A stretch of 64,000 bases of DNA. Source: Alphaproteobacteria bacterium (GTDB lineage: Bacteria > Pseudomonadota > Alphaproteobacteria > Micropepsales > Micropepsaceae). Shown piece by piece: positions 49,475 through 58,712 of the stretch; positions within the stretch are counted from its first letter, which is position 1, and every line of letters begins with the position of its first letter. The notes under the pieces were generated by a model. It did no database searches and was not told the origin of the DNA. It saw nothing but the letters and a program-made list of their open reading frames with translations. The stretch is from contig CANIHD010000005.1 of the NCBI GenBank assembly GCA_947467345.1, positions 62,001-126,000 on the forward strand, written 5' to 3'. Both the position numbers and the translations under genes were made by a program.

Positions 49475-49509
49475 AAAAAAATGGGGAGAGACTTTCGCCT
49501 CTCCCCATT
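49475..49509 (-). terminator. terminator between paralogues C and B
   Basis: On the minus strand a perfect 11-bp stem (AATGGGGAGAG / CTCTCCCCATT) with an 8-base loop is followed by a T-run. It lies 22 bases past the stop of paralogue C. Confidence 0.88.
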
Positions 49510-49531
49510 CGGGTACTCAAATTTTCGTCGC

Positions 49532-51727
49532 TTATTTGTCGAGCGGCGAGCTACGCACTTGGAAGTGATAGACCTTTGGCTTCGTGCCTTTGCCGGTCTC
49601 CATGTGCGCCATTGTTCGCTGGCCGGACGAAACCCAAAGGCCACGGCCTTTCCAGCCGGCATTCGGATCGTCGATGCGGCCTTCCAGACCTTTGGCGAAG
49701 AAGCCGGTCGGGTAGGGGACGTGCATCGTAACGACCTTGCCGTCCACAAGGGCGAGGAGCGACTCGGACGCATTGCCGATGATCACCGGCGTATTGTCGC
49801 CAAGGTTCGATGTGTTGAACTGATCGACCCACGCGTAATAGCTGGTGTCGGCGCTGCCCGGTGCATCCTTCATGTTCTTGAAGTTCGGTCCCGGCATTTC
49901 ATAGAACGCCCAGCCTTCCGGGCAATGATCGCCGGTTGCATTCGGGCCGTTCAGCGGGGCCTTACACTTGCGCACGTCGAAGCTGGCAATGTGCCCGCTG
50001 CCGACGCCCGCCCACATCACGCCGTTGCGGTCGATATCGGCGCCACGAATGGAGTGGCCCTTCACCGGCGAGTTGGGGTCGTTGTACGGCATGCGATAGA
50101 ACTGCGTCAGCGTCGTCTCCGGCGGATGATCGCCAGGGATCACGCGCATGAAGCCGCTCGGGAAGGGCACAACGGCGCCCCAGATCGAACCGTCGACCGG
50201 GCTGATCGAAACTGAGTAATTGCCCAGCTCCATGATCTTGTCCTTCGTCGGATCGACCGGATCATTCGGGCCAACCGGATTCGGGTCCCGCTTGCCATTG
50301 CCGTTGGTGTCGACAACGAAGGTTGTCCAACCTTGGCTCGCGGCTTCGTCGCCGGTCTCTTCGTATTTCTTGGTGTCGAACCAGCCGATGGTGAGACCAG
50401 CCGCGTTCACGCCGCCGCGCGAGAACCAGAGGGTGTTCTTACCGTCTTCGGTGAACGCAAGGTGATGCGTGTCGAAGCAGGTGCGGATCAATTTCCATTC
50501 GCCGGTGGCCGGATCGAACATCGACAAATGACGACCGGAGCGTTCGATCGGCGTCAGCTTCGCGGACGGATGATCGGAGCCCGCTTTGCAGAATGCCGGA
50601 TTGTCCGCAGGTCCAATGCGCGAGGCAAACCAAACGCGGCCGCGCTCGTCCATCATGTGGTTGTGCGTCACCGTCTGGCTGTCCCAAATCGGCTGGTCGC
50701 CCCAGATTGTGGAGGGCGCGAAGATCGGATCATCCTTGGTGGAAGGCGTGGCGGGATCGCGAACCGGGATTTTGATTTCGGTCACTGTATTCGCCACGGG
50801 ATCGAGAACGGGAATGAGGTCCGTCGAAAGTTCCGGCGCGCCATAGAGTTTGCCGTATCCATTCACGGTCGGCGTGCGACGGTCCGTCGACATCGCGTCG
50901 TGCAGATAGAATTGCGGCTGCGACCAATCCCAAGTCGTGGTCACAACATTACGCTCGATGCCTTCGGGCCGCGTCGGCTTCTCGAACGGCAATTCGCCGG
51001 CTTTGATGCGGTCGGTCCAATCGGCGTATTCTTCCATCGCGCGCTTCGGACCCATGCGTGTCGCGCTGTCGACCATGCTGGTCGCGGCCTGACCCGACAT
51101 GATGCGGCGTGTCCAAGCGTCAACCGCATTGTCGAATTCGCCGAGTTCCGGCTGGATCTCGCGCACATGCTCGCTGCCGAATTGATGGCAGGAGTAACAG
51201 CCCGTCGACTTTACGTAGTGAATCCATTGGCCGCGGGTCTTCACGTCGGTGGAAATGCCGTTGCCTTCCTGACCGGTGCCGGGAAAATTACTGTCGTCGG
51301 GAATGTTGAGAAGCGAGAACCAATAGAGCGACGGATAAATTTTTGCAGCGGCAGCTTCGTCGGGCGCGACAGTCGGCGCGAGATTGAGATGCACACCCGG
51401 CTTCGCCGTGACGCGCGGTGAATCGACCAAACCGTAGCCGCGTGCGAACAGCTGATAATTCGCTGCCGGAAGATCGGGCATCACATAGCGGCCCTGATCG
51501 TCGGTGACGACGCTGCGGACGAATTTGGTTCCCAGATCGTCGGTTTCGGCGACGACCCACACGCCGGCCTCAGGGCCGTTCGCGCTAGTCACCACACCGG
51601 CAATATCGTCGTTGTCGATTGCGATGTCGGCGCCGGGTGCTTCTTGCTGGCAGCCCGCCAGTCCGAATGCGCCGAGGGCCAGAATGCCGCTTGCCGCGGC
51701 TAAAAATGCCGCCTTCCGATTCGCCAT
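49532..51727 (-). CDS. lipoprotein heme/propeller protein, paralogue C
   Basis: 731 aa, start backed by GGAGGAA. Lipobox LAGC with Cys26. The same architecture: beta-sandwich (GPEAGVWVVAETDDLGTK...YVMPDLPAANYQLFARGYG), heme site CYSCH at 177-181, WTRRIMSGQA and WTDRIKAGELP, RPEGIERNVVTTTWDW, propeller strands, NPAFCKAGSDHPSAK, IRTCFDTHH, DTNGNGKRD, RKC...DHCPEGW. Most diverged of the three (EHVRE in place of EATR after the heme). First of the array, 58 bases after topA with no clear terminator between them. Confidence 0.8.
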   Translation of the reverse strand: MANRKAAFLAAASGILALGAFGLAGCQQEAPGADIAIDNDDIAGVVTSANGPEAGVWVVAETDDLGTKFVRSVVTDDQGRYVMPDLPAANYQLFARGYGLVDSPRVTAKPGVHLNLAPTVAPDEAAAAKIYPSLYWFSLLNIPDDSNFPGTGQEGNGISTDVKTRGQWIHYVKSTGCYSCHQFGSEHVREIQPELGEFDNAVDAWTRRIMSGQAATSMVDSATRMGPKRAMEEYADWTDRIKAGELPFEKPTRPEGIERNVVTTTWDWSQPQFYLHDAMSTDRRTPTVNGYGKLYGAPELSTDLIPVLDPVANTVTEIKIPVRDPATPSTKDDPIFAPSTIWGDQPIWDSQTVTHNHMMDERGRVWFASRIGPADNPAFCKAGSDHPSAKLTPIERSGRHLSMFDPATGEWKLIRTCFDTHHLAFTEDGKNTLWFSRGGVNAAGLTIGWFDTKKYEETGDEAASQGWTTFVVDTNGNGKRDPNPVGPNDPVDPTKDKIMELGNYSVSISPVDGSIWGAVVPFPSGFMRVIPGDHPPETTLTQFYRMPYNDPNSPVKGHSIRGADIDRNGVMWAGVGSGHIASFDVRKCKAPLNGPNATGDHCPEGWAFYEMPGPNFKNMKDAPGSADTSYYAWVDQFNTSNLGDNTPVIIGNASESLLALVDGKVVTMHVPYPTGFFAKGLEGRIDDPNAGWKGRGLWVSSGQRTMAHMETGKGTKPKVYHFQVRSSPLDK

Positions 51728-51785
51728 TTTTATGTTCCTCCAGGACGAGCTGCGTTCGCTCGATAGGCTGTGTTATCAGCCGTCC

Positions 51786-54428
51786 TTAGGCCTTCGCAAC
51801 GGCCTTCTTGGGAGCAGCCCGCTTTTTGGCGGGTGTTTTGGCCTTCACTTTTGCGGGCTTGGCTCCGGCGGCCGGAGCGGCCTTTGCAACTGCCGCAGTC
51901 TTCCGCGCTGGCTTCTTGCCTTTGACGGGGCCCTTGGCTGCACGCGCCGCGAGCAAGGCGATCGCTTCATCTAAATTTATTGCAATGGGATCGCTATCCT
52001 TCGGCAACGTGGCATTCACCTTGCCGTCCGTGACGTACGGCCCGTAACGGCCCTTCATCACCCGGATCACGGCGTCGCTATCGGGCGCTTTGCCTAGCTC
52101 TTTCAAGGGCTCGCCGCCGCGCATACGGGGGCCCTTGGCCTTGCGCTCGGCCAACAGGCTTACGCCACGGTTGATGCCGACCGTGAAAACTTCGTCCGGT
52201 CCATCGAGCGACGCATAGCTGCCGTCGTGAGACACGTAAGGTCCAAAGCGCCCGAAGCCCGCAACAATCGGCTTGCCCGTTTCGGGGTGAAGGCCGATTT
52301 CGCGTGGAAGGGAAAGCAGCCTGAGCGCTTGCTCGAGATCGATGGTCTCAGGTGTCGTAAATCCCTTGGGAATGCTCGCGCGCTGCGGCTTCTCGCCTTC
52401 GCCGAGCTGAACATAGGGTCCGAAGCGTCCCACCTTAAGAGCGATATCCTGTCCAGTCTCGGGATCCTGTCCGAGCACACGCGGATCGGCGGCACCGGCT
52501 TCATCACCGCGGCCCAATTGGCGCGTGTGGCGGCATTCCGGATAGTTCGAACAGCCGATGAAGGCGCCGAAGCGGCCGAGCTTCAGACTGAGACGGCCAT
52601 TGCCGCAGGTCGGACATACGCGCGGATCGCCGCCGTCTTCGCGCGCCGGAAACATATGCGGGCCAAGGATCGCATCCAATGCGTCGATCACGTTGGCGAA
52701 TTTTAGCTCTTTGGTCTCTTCCGCCGCGGCGTGGAAATGTTTCCAGAAATCGCGCAGCAGATCTTTCCACGCCATCGTGCCGGCGGAGACTTCGTCGAGT
52801 TTCTCTTCCAGATCGGCAGTGAAATCATATTCGACATAACGTTTGAAGAAACTGGTCAAAAAGGCGGTGACGACACGCCCTTTGGATTCGGGAATGAAAC
52901 GGTTCCGATCCATCCGCACATAGGCACGGTCGCGTAAGACCGAAAGAATGCTGGCGTAGGTAGACGGCCGGCCGATGCCTAGTTCTTCCAGTTTTTTGAC
53001 GAGGCTGGCTTCCGAATAACGCGGCGGCGGTTCGGTGGAATGTTGCTCCGGGCGAACCTCGTTTAACGTCAGGCCGTCGCCCTGCACAAGACGCGGCAAA
53101 TTGCGATCTTCGCTGTCACCGTCGTCGTCACGACCTTCTTGATACAGCGCCAGAAAGCCGTTGAAGAGCGTAACCGTGCCGACGGCGCGTAAGCGCGTAT
53201 TGCCGTCACGCGAAACGACTTCAACAGTTGTGCGCTCCTGCTCGGCGCTTTCGATCTGCGACGCGAGTGCGCGCTTCCAGATCAGCTCGTAAAGACGCGC
53301 CTGATCGGAATCGAGATGTTTCGCCACCATTTCCGGCGTGCGCGAAAAACTCGTCGGGCGGATGGCTTCATGCGCTTCCTGCGCATTCTTCGCCTTCGAG
53401 GAATAGGCGCGCGGCACGCCGGGCACATATTCCTTGCCGAGACGGTCGCCGATGACGTGTCTCGCTTCTGCGATCGCTTCGCCGGCCATGGAGACGCCGT
53501 CGGTTCGCATATAGGTGATAAGACCGGTGGTTTCGCCGCCGATGGTCACGCCTTCATAGAGGCCTTGCGCAATCTTCATCGTGCGCGCCGCCGCGAATCC
53601 AAGTTTGCGCGCTGCTTCCTGCTGCAGAGTCGAGGTGATGAATGGTGGCGAGGGATGGCGTTTGACCGGCTTCTTTTCCACTTCACCAACGGCGAAATGT
53701 CCGGCGCGAATGGCAGCGACCGCGCGCGTGGCACTGGCTTCATCGCCGAGCGACAGCTTGGAAAGTTTCTTGCCTTCGAAATGGGTCAGGCTGGTGGTGA
53801 AATTTCCGCTCGCTGCGGCAAAGTCCGCATCGACGGTCCAATATTCCTGCGCCTTGAACGCTTCGATTTCGAGCTCACGCTCGCAGATGAGGCGAAGCGC
53901 GACCGATTGCACGCGGCCTGCCGAACGGGCGCCGGGCAATTTGCGCCACAGCACCGGCGACAGCGTGAAGCCGACCAGATAGTCGAGCGCGCGCCGCGCG
54001 AGATAGGCGTCAACCAGCTCGACATTGATGTCGCGCGGATGGGCCATGCCGTCGAGCACGGCCTTCTGGGTGATAGCGTTGAAAACGACGCGTTGAACTT
54101 TGGTTCCGGTGAGGACGCGGCGCTGTTTCAGCGTCTCCAGCAAATGCCAGGAAATGGCTTCGCCTTCGCGGTCCGGGTCGGTGGCGAGGATCAGGCGGTC
54201 GGCGTTCTTCACGGCGTCGGCGATCTCCTTCAGGCGCTTTTGCGCCTTCGGGTCGATCTCCCAGATCATGGCGAAGTCTTCGTCGGGCTTCACCGAACCC
54301 TCTTTGGAGGGCAGATCGCGGATATGACCGAAGCTGGCCAGGACGACGTAGTCCTTGCCCAGATATTTGTTGATCGTCTTCGCCTTAGCAGGAGACTCGA
54401 CGACAACGACGTTGGACGGTTCGGCCAT
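51786..54428 (-). CDS. topA: DNA topoisomerase I
   Basis: Type IA topoisomerase that relaxes negative supercoils (880 aa from MAEPSNVVVVESPAKAKTI). Toprim acid cluster LATDPDREGEAISWHLL, catalytic Tyr in GLITYMRTDGVSM, and one C4 zinc module CPTCGNGRLSLKLGRF...CSNYPEC followed by repeated KVGRFGPYV/GFGRFGPYV modules. The tail is Lys/Ala/Pro-rich, as often in this clade. A longer frame to 54515 adds an unlikely Cys/Pro-rich N terminus. dprA lies 150 bases upstream. Confidence 0.97.
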   Translation of the reverse strand: MAEPSNVVVVESPAKAKTINKYLGKDYVVLASFGHIRDLPSKEGSVKPDEDFAMIWEIDPKAQKRLKEIADAVKNADRLILATDPDREGEAISWHLLETLKQRRVLTGTKVQRVVFNAITQKAVLDGMAHPRDINVELVDAYLARRALDYLVGFTLSPVLWRKLPGARSAGRVQSVALRLICERELEIEAFKAQEYWTVDADFAAASGNFTTSLTHFEGKKLSKLSLGDEASATRAVAAIRAGHFAVGEVEKKPVKRHPSPPFITSTLQQEAARKLGFAAARTMKIAQGLYEGVTIGGETTGLITYMRTDGVSMAGEAIAEARHVIGDRLGKEYVPGVPRAYSSKAKNAQEAHEAIRPTSFSRTPEMVAKHLDSDQARLYELIWKRALASQIESAEQERTTVEVVSRDGNTRLRAVGTVTLFNGFLALYQEGRDDDGDSEDRNLPRLVQGDGLTLNEVRPEQHSTEPPPRYSEASLVKKLEELGIGRPSTYASILSVLRDRAYVRMDRNRFIPESKGRVVTAFLTSFFKRYVEYDFTADLEEKLDEVSAGTMAWKDLLRDFWKHFHAAAEETKELKFANVIDALDAILGPHMFPAREDGGDPRVCPTCGNGRLSLKLGRFGAFIGCSNYPECRHTRQLGRGDEAGAADPRVLGQDPETGQDIALKVGRFGPYVQLGEGEKPQRASIPKGFTTPETIDLEQALRLLSLPREIGLHPETGKPIVAGFGRFGPYVSHDGSYASLDGPDEVFTVGINRGVSLLAERKAKGPRMRGGEPLKELGKAPDSDAVIRVMKGRYGPYVTDGKVNATLPKDSDPIAINLDEAIALLAARAAKGPVKGKKPARKTAAVAKAAPAAGAKPAKVKAKTPAKKRAAPKKAVAKA

Positions 54429-54578
54429 GTATGGATTCTTGTGCTCGCAGGGGCGGCAAGGGCGCGGACACTGATTGAAGCACGGGAGCGGTGTCAACCA
54501 TGACAACACAACCATAGATTGTGGAATGTAGCTTCTGACCGGGTCGGCGATCTACAGAACATTAATGTCTTCAGTGGC

Positions 54579-55691
54579 TTAACGCCAGGAAACGCGATTT
54601 CCAGAATGGCGCAGCGCGCGGCCGCCCAGTTCGAGCTCAAGCAGCGCCGTCAGCACAATGGCCGCCGGCAGGCCGCATTGGCGGATCAATTCATCGACTT
54701 CGACCGGCGAGGGCGACAGCATCTCTTCTATAATGTGTCGGGTGCGGTCGACCTCGCTTTCGGTAATGACGCCAGTGCTCGCGGCCGGAGCCTCGTTTTC
54801 CTGTTCCTCGAAGCCGGTGGCCAGGATCGGTCGCAGTACGGTCAACTCGTCCTCAGCGTTCTCGGTGAGGGTTGCTCCCTCGCGGATCAGGCGGTTGGTA
54901 CCCTTGGCCCTTGGATCGAGGGGAGAGCCCGGCACGGCAAAGACTTCACGGCCCTGTTCCAGCGCGTAATTGGCGGTGATCAGCGACCCCGAGCGCTCTG
55001 CCGCCTCGATGACCACCGTTCCGCGCGCCAGTCCGGAGATGATGCGGTTTCGGCGCGGAAAATGCCGCGGAAGCGGCGGCAGACCCAAGGGCATCTCCGC
55101 CACGATGAGGCCGCGTTCCCGAATAGAATCGTACAACGCTCGGTTTTCCGGTGGGTAGACCACGTCGGCGCCGCCTGCCACCACGGCCACGGTGCCGGTC
55201 TCTAACGATCCCGTATGGGCGGCCTGATCGATACCGCGCGCCAAGCCAGAGACGACAACCAATCCCGCCGCTCCAAGGTCGTTTGCGATGTTGCGGGCGA
55301 ATTTGATTCCGAGTGCCGAGGCGTTGCGGGCGCCCACCATCGCAACCATGTCGCGCGCCAGTAAAGCCGGATCGCCGAGAACGGAGATCAACGGAGGCGG
55401 TGGATCAAGCGCCGCGAGCGCCGCCGGGAAGGTGGGTTCGATCGAGGCAATCATGCGGCCGCCGAGCGAAGCTAGCTTTTCCAATTCGCGGCCTGCGTCC
55501 GAGGCGGTAGGCACTTTCAATTCGCCGCCGCCTCGCCGTGCCATCCGGGGTGCAGCGTCGAGCGCCTCGCGTATGTCCGGAAATCGGTTCAGCAGAGCGG
55601 CAAATGTTGTCGGTCCGATGGTCTCGGTGCGCGAGAGGCGAAGCCAGGCCACGCGTTCGTCATGTTTCAGAACGCGCCGCGCACTGCTCAT
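54579..55691 (-). CDS. dprA: DNA-processing protein DprA
   Basis: Loads RecA on incoming single-stranded DNA in natural transformation (370 aa). An N-terminal SAM-like region is followed by a Rossmann core: MVGARNASALGIKFA, VVSGLARGIDQAAH, AGGADVVYPPENRALY, FPRRNRIISGLARGTVVIEA and GSLITANYALEQGREVFAVPG. A C-terminal winged-helix segment (LIRQCGLPAAIVLTALLELELGG) completes the alphaproteobacterial form. Starts within the end of plsY (4-base overlap). Confidence 0.95.
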   Translation of the reverse strand: MSSARRVLKHDERVAWLRLSRTETIGPTTFAALLNRFPDIREALDAAPRMARRGGGELKVPTASDAGRELEKLASLGGRMIASIEPTFPAALAALDPPPPLISVLGDPALLARDMVAMVGARNASALGIKFARNIANDLGAAGLVVVSGLARGIDQAAHTGSLETGTVAVVAGGADVVYPPENRALYDSIRERGLIVAEMPLGLPPLPRHFPRRNRIISGLARGTVVIEAAERSGSLITANYALEQGREVFAVPGSPLDPRAKGTNRLIREGATLTENAEDELTVLRPILATGFEEQENEAPAASTGVITESEVDRTRHIIEEMLSPSPVEVDELIRQCGLPAAIVLTALLELELGGRALRHSGNRVSWR

Positions 55692-56329
55692 TTGCCGATT
55701 CGTGGTTCCGTTCCGGCAAAGAGCCGCGTGATGTTTTGGCGATGGGTGAACATGATGAGGATGGCGAGCAGTACCGCGAGCAGGGCGAACAGGGTCAGAT
55801 CGTTGAATTCATCGAACTCGCCGACATAGTAGAAGTAGACCGGTGTCATAATTGCGGCGAGGAGTGCTGCCAGTGACGAAAGTCGTGTGACGAGCGCTAC
55901 GAATAACCAGGTTGCGCAAGTAAAAATCCCGACGGGCCAATAGAGAGCGAGCGCGATGCCGATGAACGTCGCCACGCCCTTGCCGCCTCGGAAGCGAAGC
56001 CACACTGGAAAGAGGTGGCCGAGAAAGGCCCCAAGCGCGGCGAATATGGCGAAGAGATCGCCGAGGTAATATCGCGCGATCAGCACCGGCAGGGCGCCTT
56101 TTCCCGCGTCGAAAATCAGCGTGGCCGCCGCCGCCCATTTGTTGCCGGTGCGCAGGACATTGGTGGCGCCGATATTGCCGGAGCCGATTTTGCGCACGTC
56201 GCCCGCGCCGGCGAGACGCGCGAAGAGAAGTCCGAACGGGATTGATCCTAAAAAATATCCGGCCGCCAAGACGGCGCCAAGATAGGGCGCGAGGTCCATC
56301 CATAATACGAGGGCAAGGCTGCTCAACAT
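55688..56329 (-). CDS. plsY: glycerol-3-phosphate acyltransferase PlsY
   Basis: Inner-membrane enzyme using acyl-phosphate to acylate glycerol-3-phosphate, the first step of phospholipid synthesis (213 aa). Family motifs: YFLGSIPFGLLFARLAGAGDVRKIGSGNIGATN, FDAGKGALPVL, GHLFPVWLRFRGGKGVAT. About five membrane helices. Overlaps dprA by four bases; a 44-base gap separates it from the pyrB gene upstream. Confidence 0.95.
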   Translation of the reverse strand: MLSSLALVLWMDLAPYLGAVLAAGYFLGSIPFGLLFARLAGAGDVRKIGSGNIGATNVLRTGNKWAAAATLIFDAGKGALPVLIARYYLGDLFAIFAALGAFLGHLFPVWLRFRGGKGVATFIGIALALYWPVGIFTCATWLFVALVTRLSSLAALLAAIMTPVYFYYVGEFDEFNDLTLFALLAVLLAILIMFTHRQNITRLFAGTEPRIGK

Positions 56330-56373
56330 TGTTCGCCTTACGAGAATGCGCCGCGGGCGGCACGTAATACCGG

Positions 56374-57885
56374 TTACAGTCTAGGTGTCGATTTTTTTCC
56401 AGGCTTGCCGGTGTAGAGCGCCGCTTCCGCCTCGGCCGCGCTCGCGAAGAAGACAATGTCGTTGACGTTCTTTGGAAGCGGGCCGGGATTCTCCGCGTGC
56501 GGCTCGTAGGTTTTCTGCTTCTTGTTTCCGACAACGAAGCTTTGAATGTCGCGCTCGCAATAGAGGCAGCGCAGGCGGCGCCCCTGATGCTCGATCAGGT
56601 GAAACTTGTTTTTGGTGTATTTCCCATCGAAAGGGTCATGCACGATGCAGTTCGGGTTGCTGCAGCGAATGCCGAGTTCGCGCGGCTGCTGATACAGCGT
56701 CGCATGCCCGCCGCGGAAACCGTCTTCGAAAATTTCGAAGGCGTTATCTTTTTCAATCCCCAGCAATAGCGAAACGAGTGCCATGCGGATCGGCACGCCA
56801 TAGGCCGCCTGGCGGAAATATACCGCGCGCGGATCGCTATCGAGCGCGACGTCGAGTTCACCGACGCGCGGCAGCGGGTGCATCACGCGGCTGTCGGAAA
56901 ATTCGCGCCCCTTGAGGAAATCGGCGTCGACCGTCGGATAGTCTTGGTCCGTGTCGGCCCAGCGCTCCTTCTGGAAACGGGTGACATAGACGGCGTCGAT
57001 ATTTTTTTTCTTTCGCGCCGCCGTCTTTTCGAGGTGGACATCGATGGCTTCCGGCTCGGCGATGAGCGCGAGCTGGTGCGGCTGATCGGCGGTCACATAG
57101 AGAGCGTCAACGGAGGCTTCCTCCGGCTCTTTGGGCTCGGGTGTATGATTGAATTCCTGGCTCAGGCGCCAGAGCACATGTTCCGGCAGCTCCATGCCTT
57201 TTGCCGGCATCAGCGTGATTTGCGCGCCGAAGCGCGCCAGCGCATAGACGAAAGAATGGATCGTCCGGCTGCCCTTCAGATCGCCGGAAATGGCGACATT
57301 CATATTGCGGAGGTCCTTGTTCTCTCTTTTCAAAGTGAACAGGTCGCACAACGTCTGCGTCGGATGTTCGTGGGCACCATCGCCGCCATTGATCACCGGA
57401 ACGCTGGAATATTCGGCGGCGAAACGCGCCGCGCCATCGCGCGGATGGCGGATCACCAGAACGTCGGCGTAGTTGGAAGCGACGCGCACAGTGTCGGCCA
57501 GACTTTCGCCTTTGGCGGCGGAGCTGGTGGTCGGGTCGGCGCTGGAGATGGATTTGCCACCCAGCCGGATCATGGCCGTCTCGAACGACAATCTTGTACG
57601 CGTGCTGGGTTCGTAAAATAGCGTGGCGAGGATCGACCCGCGGGCCGCCTCCATGCTCCGGCCGATCCGGTAATCAATCGCGGGATCACCGAGTTCGCGT
57701 AGATATTTATCGGCAAGGGCAAACACCGCCTCGATCTCGTCGATCCGAAGATCGTTGATCGAGGTGAGATGGCGGATTCGCTTGGCGTGGAGAGGTGTCA
57801 TTAAAGGAGGGCTTATAGGCATGCTTGCCACCGAATCCAAGCCGGGAAGTCTGTCCTGTGGATTGAAAGCGCTGAGCCGCCTCAC
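56374..57885 (-). CDS. pyrB: aspartate carbamoyltransferase with C-terminal PyrI-like zinc domain
   Basis: Condenses carbamoyl phosphate with aspartate in pyrimidine synthesis. Catalytic chain motifs: FYEPSTRTRLSFE, the Lys loop DPTTSSAAKGESL, HEHPTQTLCDLF, MHPLPRVGELD, YFRQAAYGVPIRMAL. Unusually, it continues into a zinc domain like the PyrI regulatory chain (CSNPNC...CLYC) with no PyrI allosteric domain. The chain also has an extra insertion of about 40 residues before VYVTRFQKERW. The GTG at 57885 overlaps the ruvX stop (GTGA), giving 503 aa; Met codons at 57822 or 57801 are alternatives matching the catalytic start (HLTSINDL). Confidence 0.9.
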   Translation of the reverse strand: MRRLSAFNPQDRLPGLDSVASMPISPPLMTPLHAKRIRHLTSINDLRIDEIEAVFALADKYLRELGDPAIDYRIGRSMEAARGSILATLFYEPSTRTRLSFETAMIRLGGKSISSADPTTSSAAKGESLADTVRVASNYADVLVIRHPRDGAARFAAEYSSVPVINGGDGAHEHPTQTLCDLFTLKRENKDLRNMNVAISGDLKGSRTIHSFVYALARFGAQITLMPAKGMELPEHVLWRLSQEFNHTPEPKEPEEASVDALYVTADQPHQLALIAEPEAIDVHLEKTAARKKKNIDAVYVTRFQKERWADTDQDYPTVDADFLKGREFSDSRVMHPLPRVGELDVALDSDPRAVYFRQAAYGVPIRMALVSLLLGIEKDNAFEIFEDGFRGGHATLYQQPRELGIRCSNPNCIVHDPFDGKYTKNKFHLIEHQGRRLRCLYCERDIQSFVVGNKKQKTYEPHAENPGPLPKNVNDIVFFASAAEAEAALYTGKPGKKSTPRL

Positions 57886-58349
57886 GGGACCATGCGAAGC
57901 CGGTCCAATACGGTCTGCAAAATATAGGCGGCGGCCATTTTATCCACGACTTCGGCGCGGCGCCGGCGCGACGCATCGGCATCTATCAGCGTGCGCGTGA
58001 CGGCCGCCGTCGACAGGCGCTCGTCCTGCATCAGGACAGGTAGCTCGGAAATGGCGCTGAAATTGCGCACGAAAGCGGAAGCCGATTGCGCCGATGGCCC
58101 CGACGATCCGTCCATATTCAGCGGCAGCCCGACGATGAGGCCGCCGACGCGGTGCTCGCTCATGATGTCGAGCAGACTTTGCGCGTCCGCTTTGAATTTG
58201 CCGCGCGCCAAGGTTTTGAACGGGGTTGCCACCGTTAAGCTTGTGTCGGAGAGCGCGATGCCGATGGTCTTTTCGCCCAAATCGAGGCCGAGCAGTCGTT
58301 GGCCCGGCGCAAGCGCGGCTTTCAGGGCAGGAAGTTCGACACTTGCCAT
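57882..58349 (-). CDS. ruvX: Holliday junction resolvase-like RNase, YqgF/RuvX family
   Basis: RNase H-fold protein (155 aa) for 16S rRNA 5'-end processing or junction resolution. Catalytic acids in LLGLDLGEKTIGIALSD, LIVGLPLNMDGSSGP and MQDERLSTAAV, with late acid VVDKMAAAYILQ. Stop overlaps the possible GTG of pyrB, so the two are probably coupled. Divergent from gatC. Confidence 0.95.
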   Translation of the reverse strand: MASVELPALKAALAPGQRLLGLDLGEKTIGIALSDTSLTVATPFKTLARGKFKADAQSLLDIMSEHRVGGLIVGLPLNMDGSSGPSAQSASAFVRNFSAISELPVLMQDERLSTAAVTRTLIDADASRRRRAEVVDKMAAAYILQTVLDRLRMVP

Positions 58350-58424
58350 ATTCGGTCCACGCGCTTGCCAGTGGGGGAGGCGGGTTGCTAGCTAGACCTA
58401 GCAGAAACCCGAGCTCCATCTCCC

Positions 58425-58712
58425 ATGTCCGTCGACAAAGATACCGTCAAGCGCATAGCACGTCTGGCGCGGCTTGCCCTCGATGAGGAGCAGGCGGGAC
58501 ATATGCAGACCGAATTGAACGCTATTCTCGCCTGGGTCCAGCAATTGGACGAGGTCGATGTCAGTGGCGTCGCGCCTTTGACCAGCGTGGTCGAACAGCG
58601 CCTGAAGATGCGCGACGATGTGGTGACCGACGGTGGTTATCCGGAAGATCTAATGAAGAACGCGCCTTTGTCGGAAGGCACATTCTTTGTCGTGCCCAAG
58701 GTGGTTGAGTAA
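58425..58712 (+). CDS. gatC: glutamyl-tRNA(Gln)/aspartyl-tRNA(Asn) amidotransferase subunit C
   Basis: Small subunit (95 aa) that stabilises the GatCAB complex, which makes Gln-tRNA and, where needed, Asn-tRNA by amidation. The typical start is [17 protein letters not shown], with [19 protein letters not shown] and [10 protein letters not shown]. Its last base is the first base of the gatA start codon (TAATG). Confidence 0.96.
   Translation: MSVDKDTVKRIARLARLALDEEQAGHMQTELNAILAWVQQLDEVDVSGVAPLTSVVEQRLKMRDDVVTDGGYPEDLMKNAPLSEGTFFVVPKVVE

Noticed and set aside
50333-51421. Open frame antisense to paralogue C
   Set aside because: Arg/Val/His-rich shadow; similar shadows recur opposite paralogues A and B because the genes are homologous.
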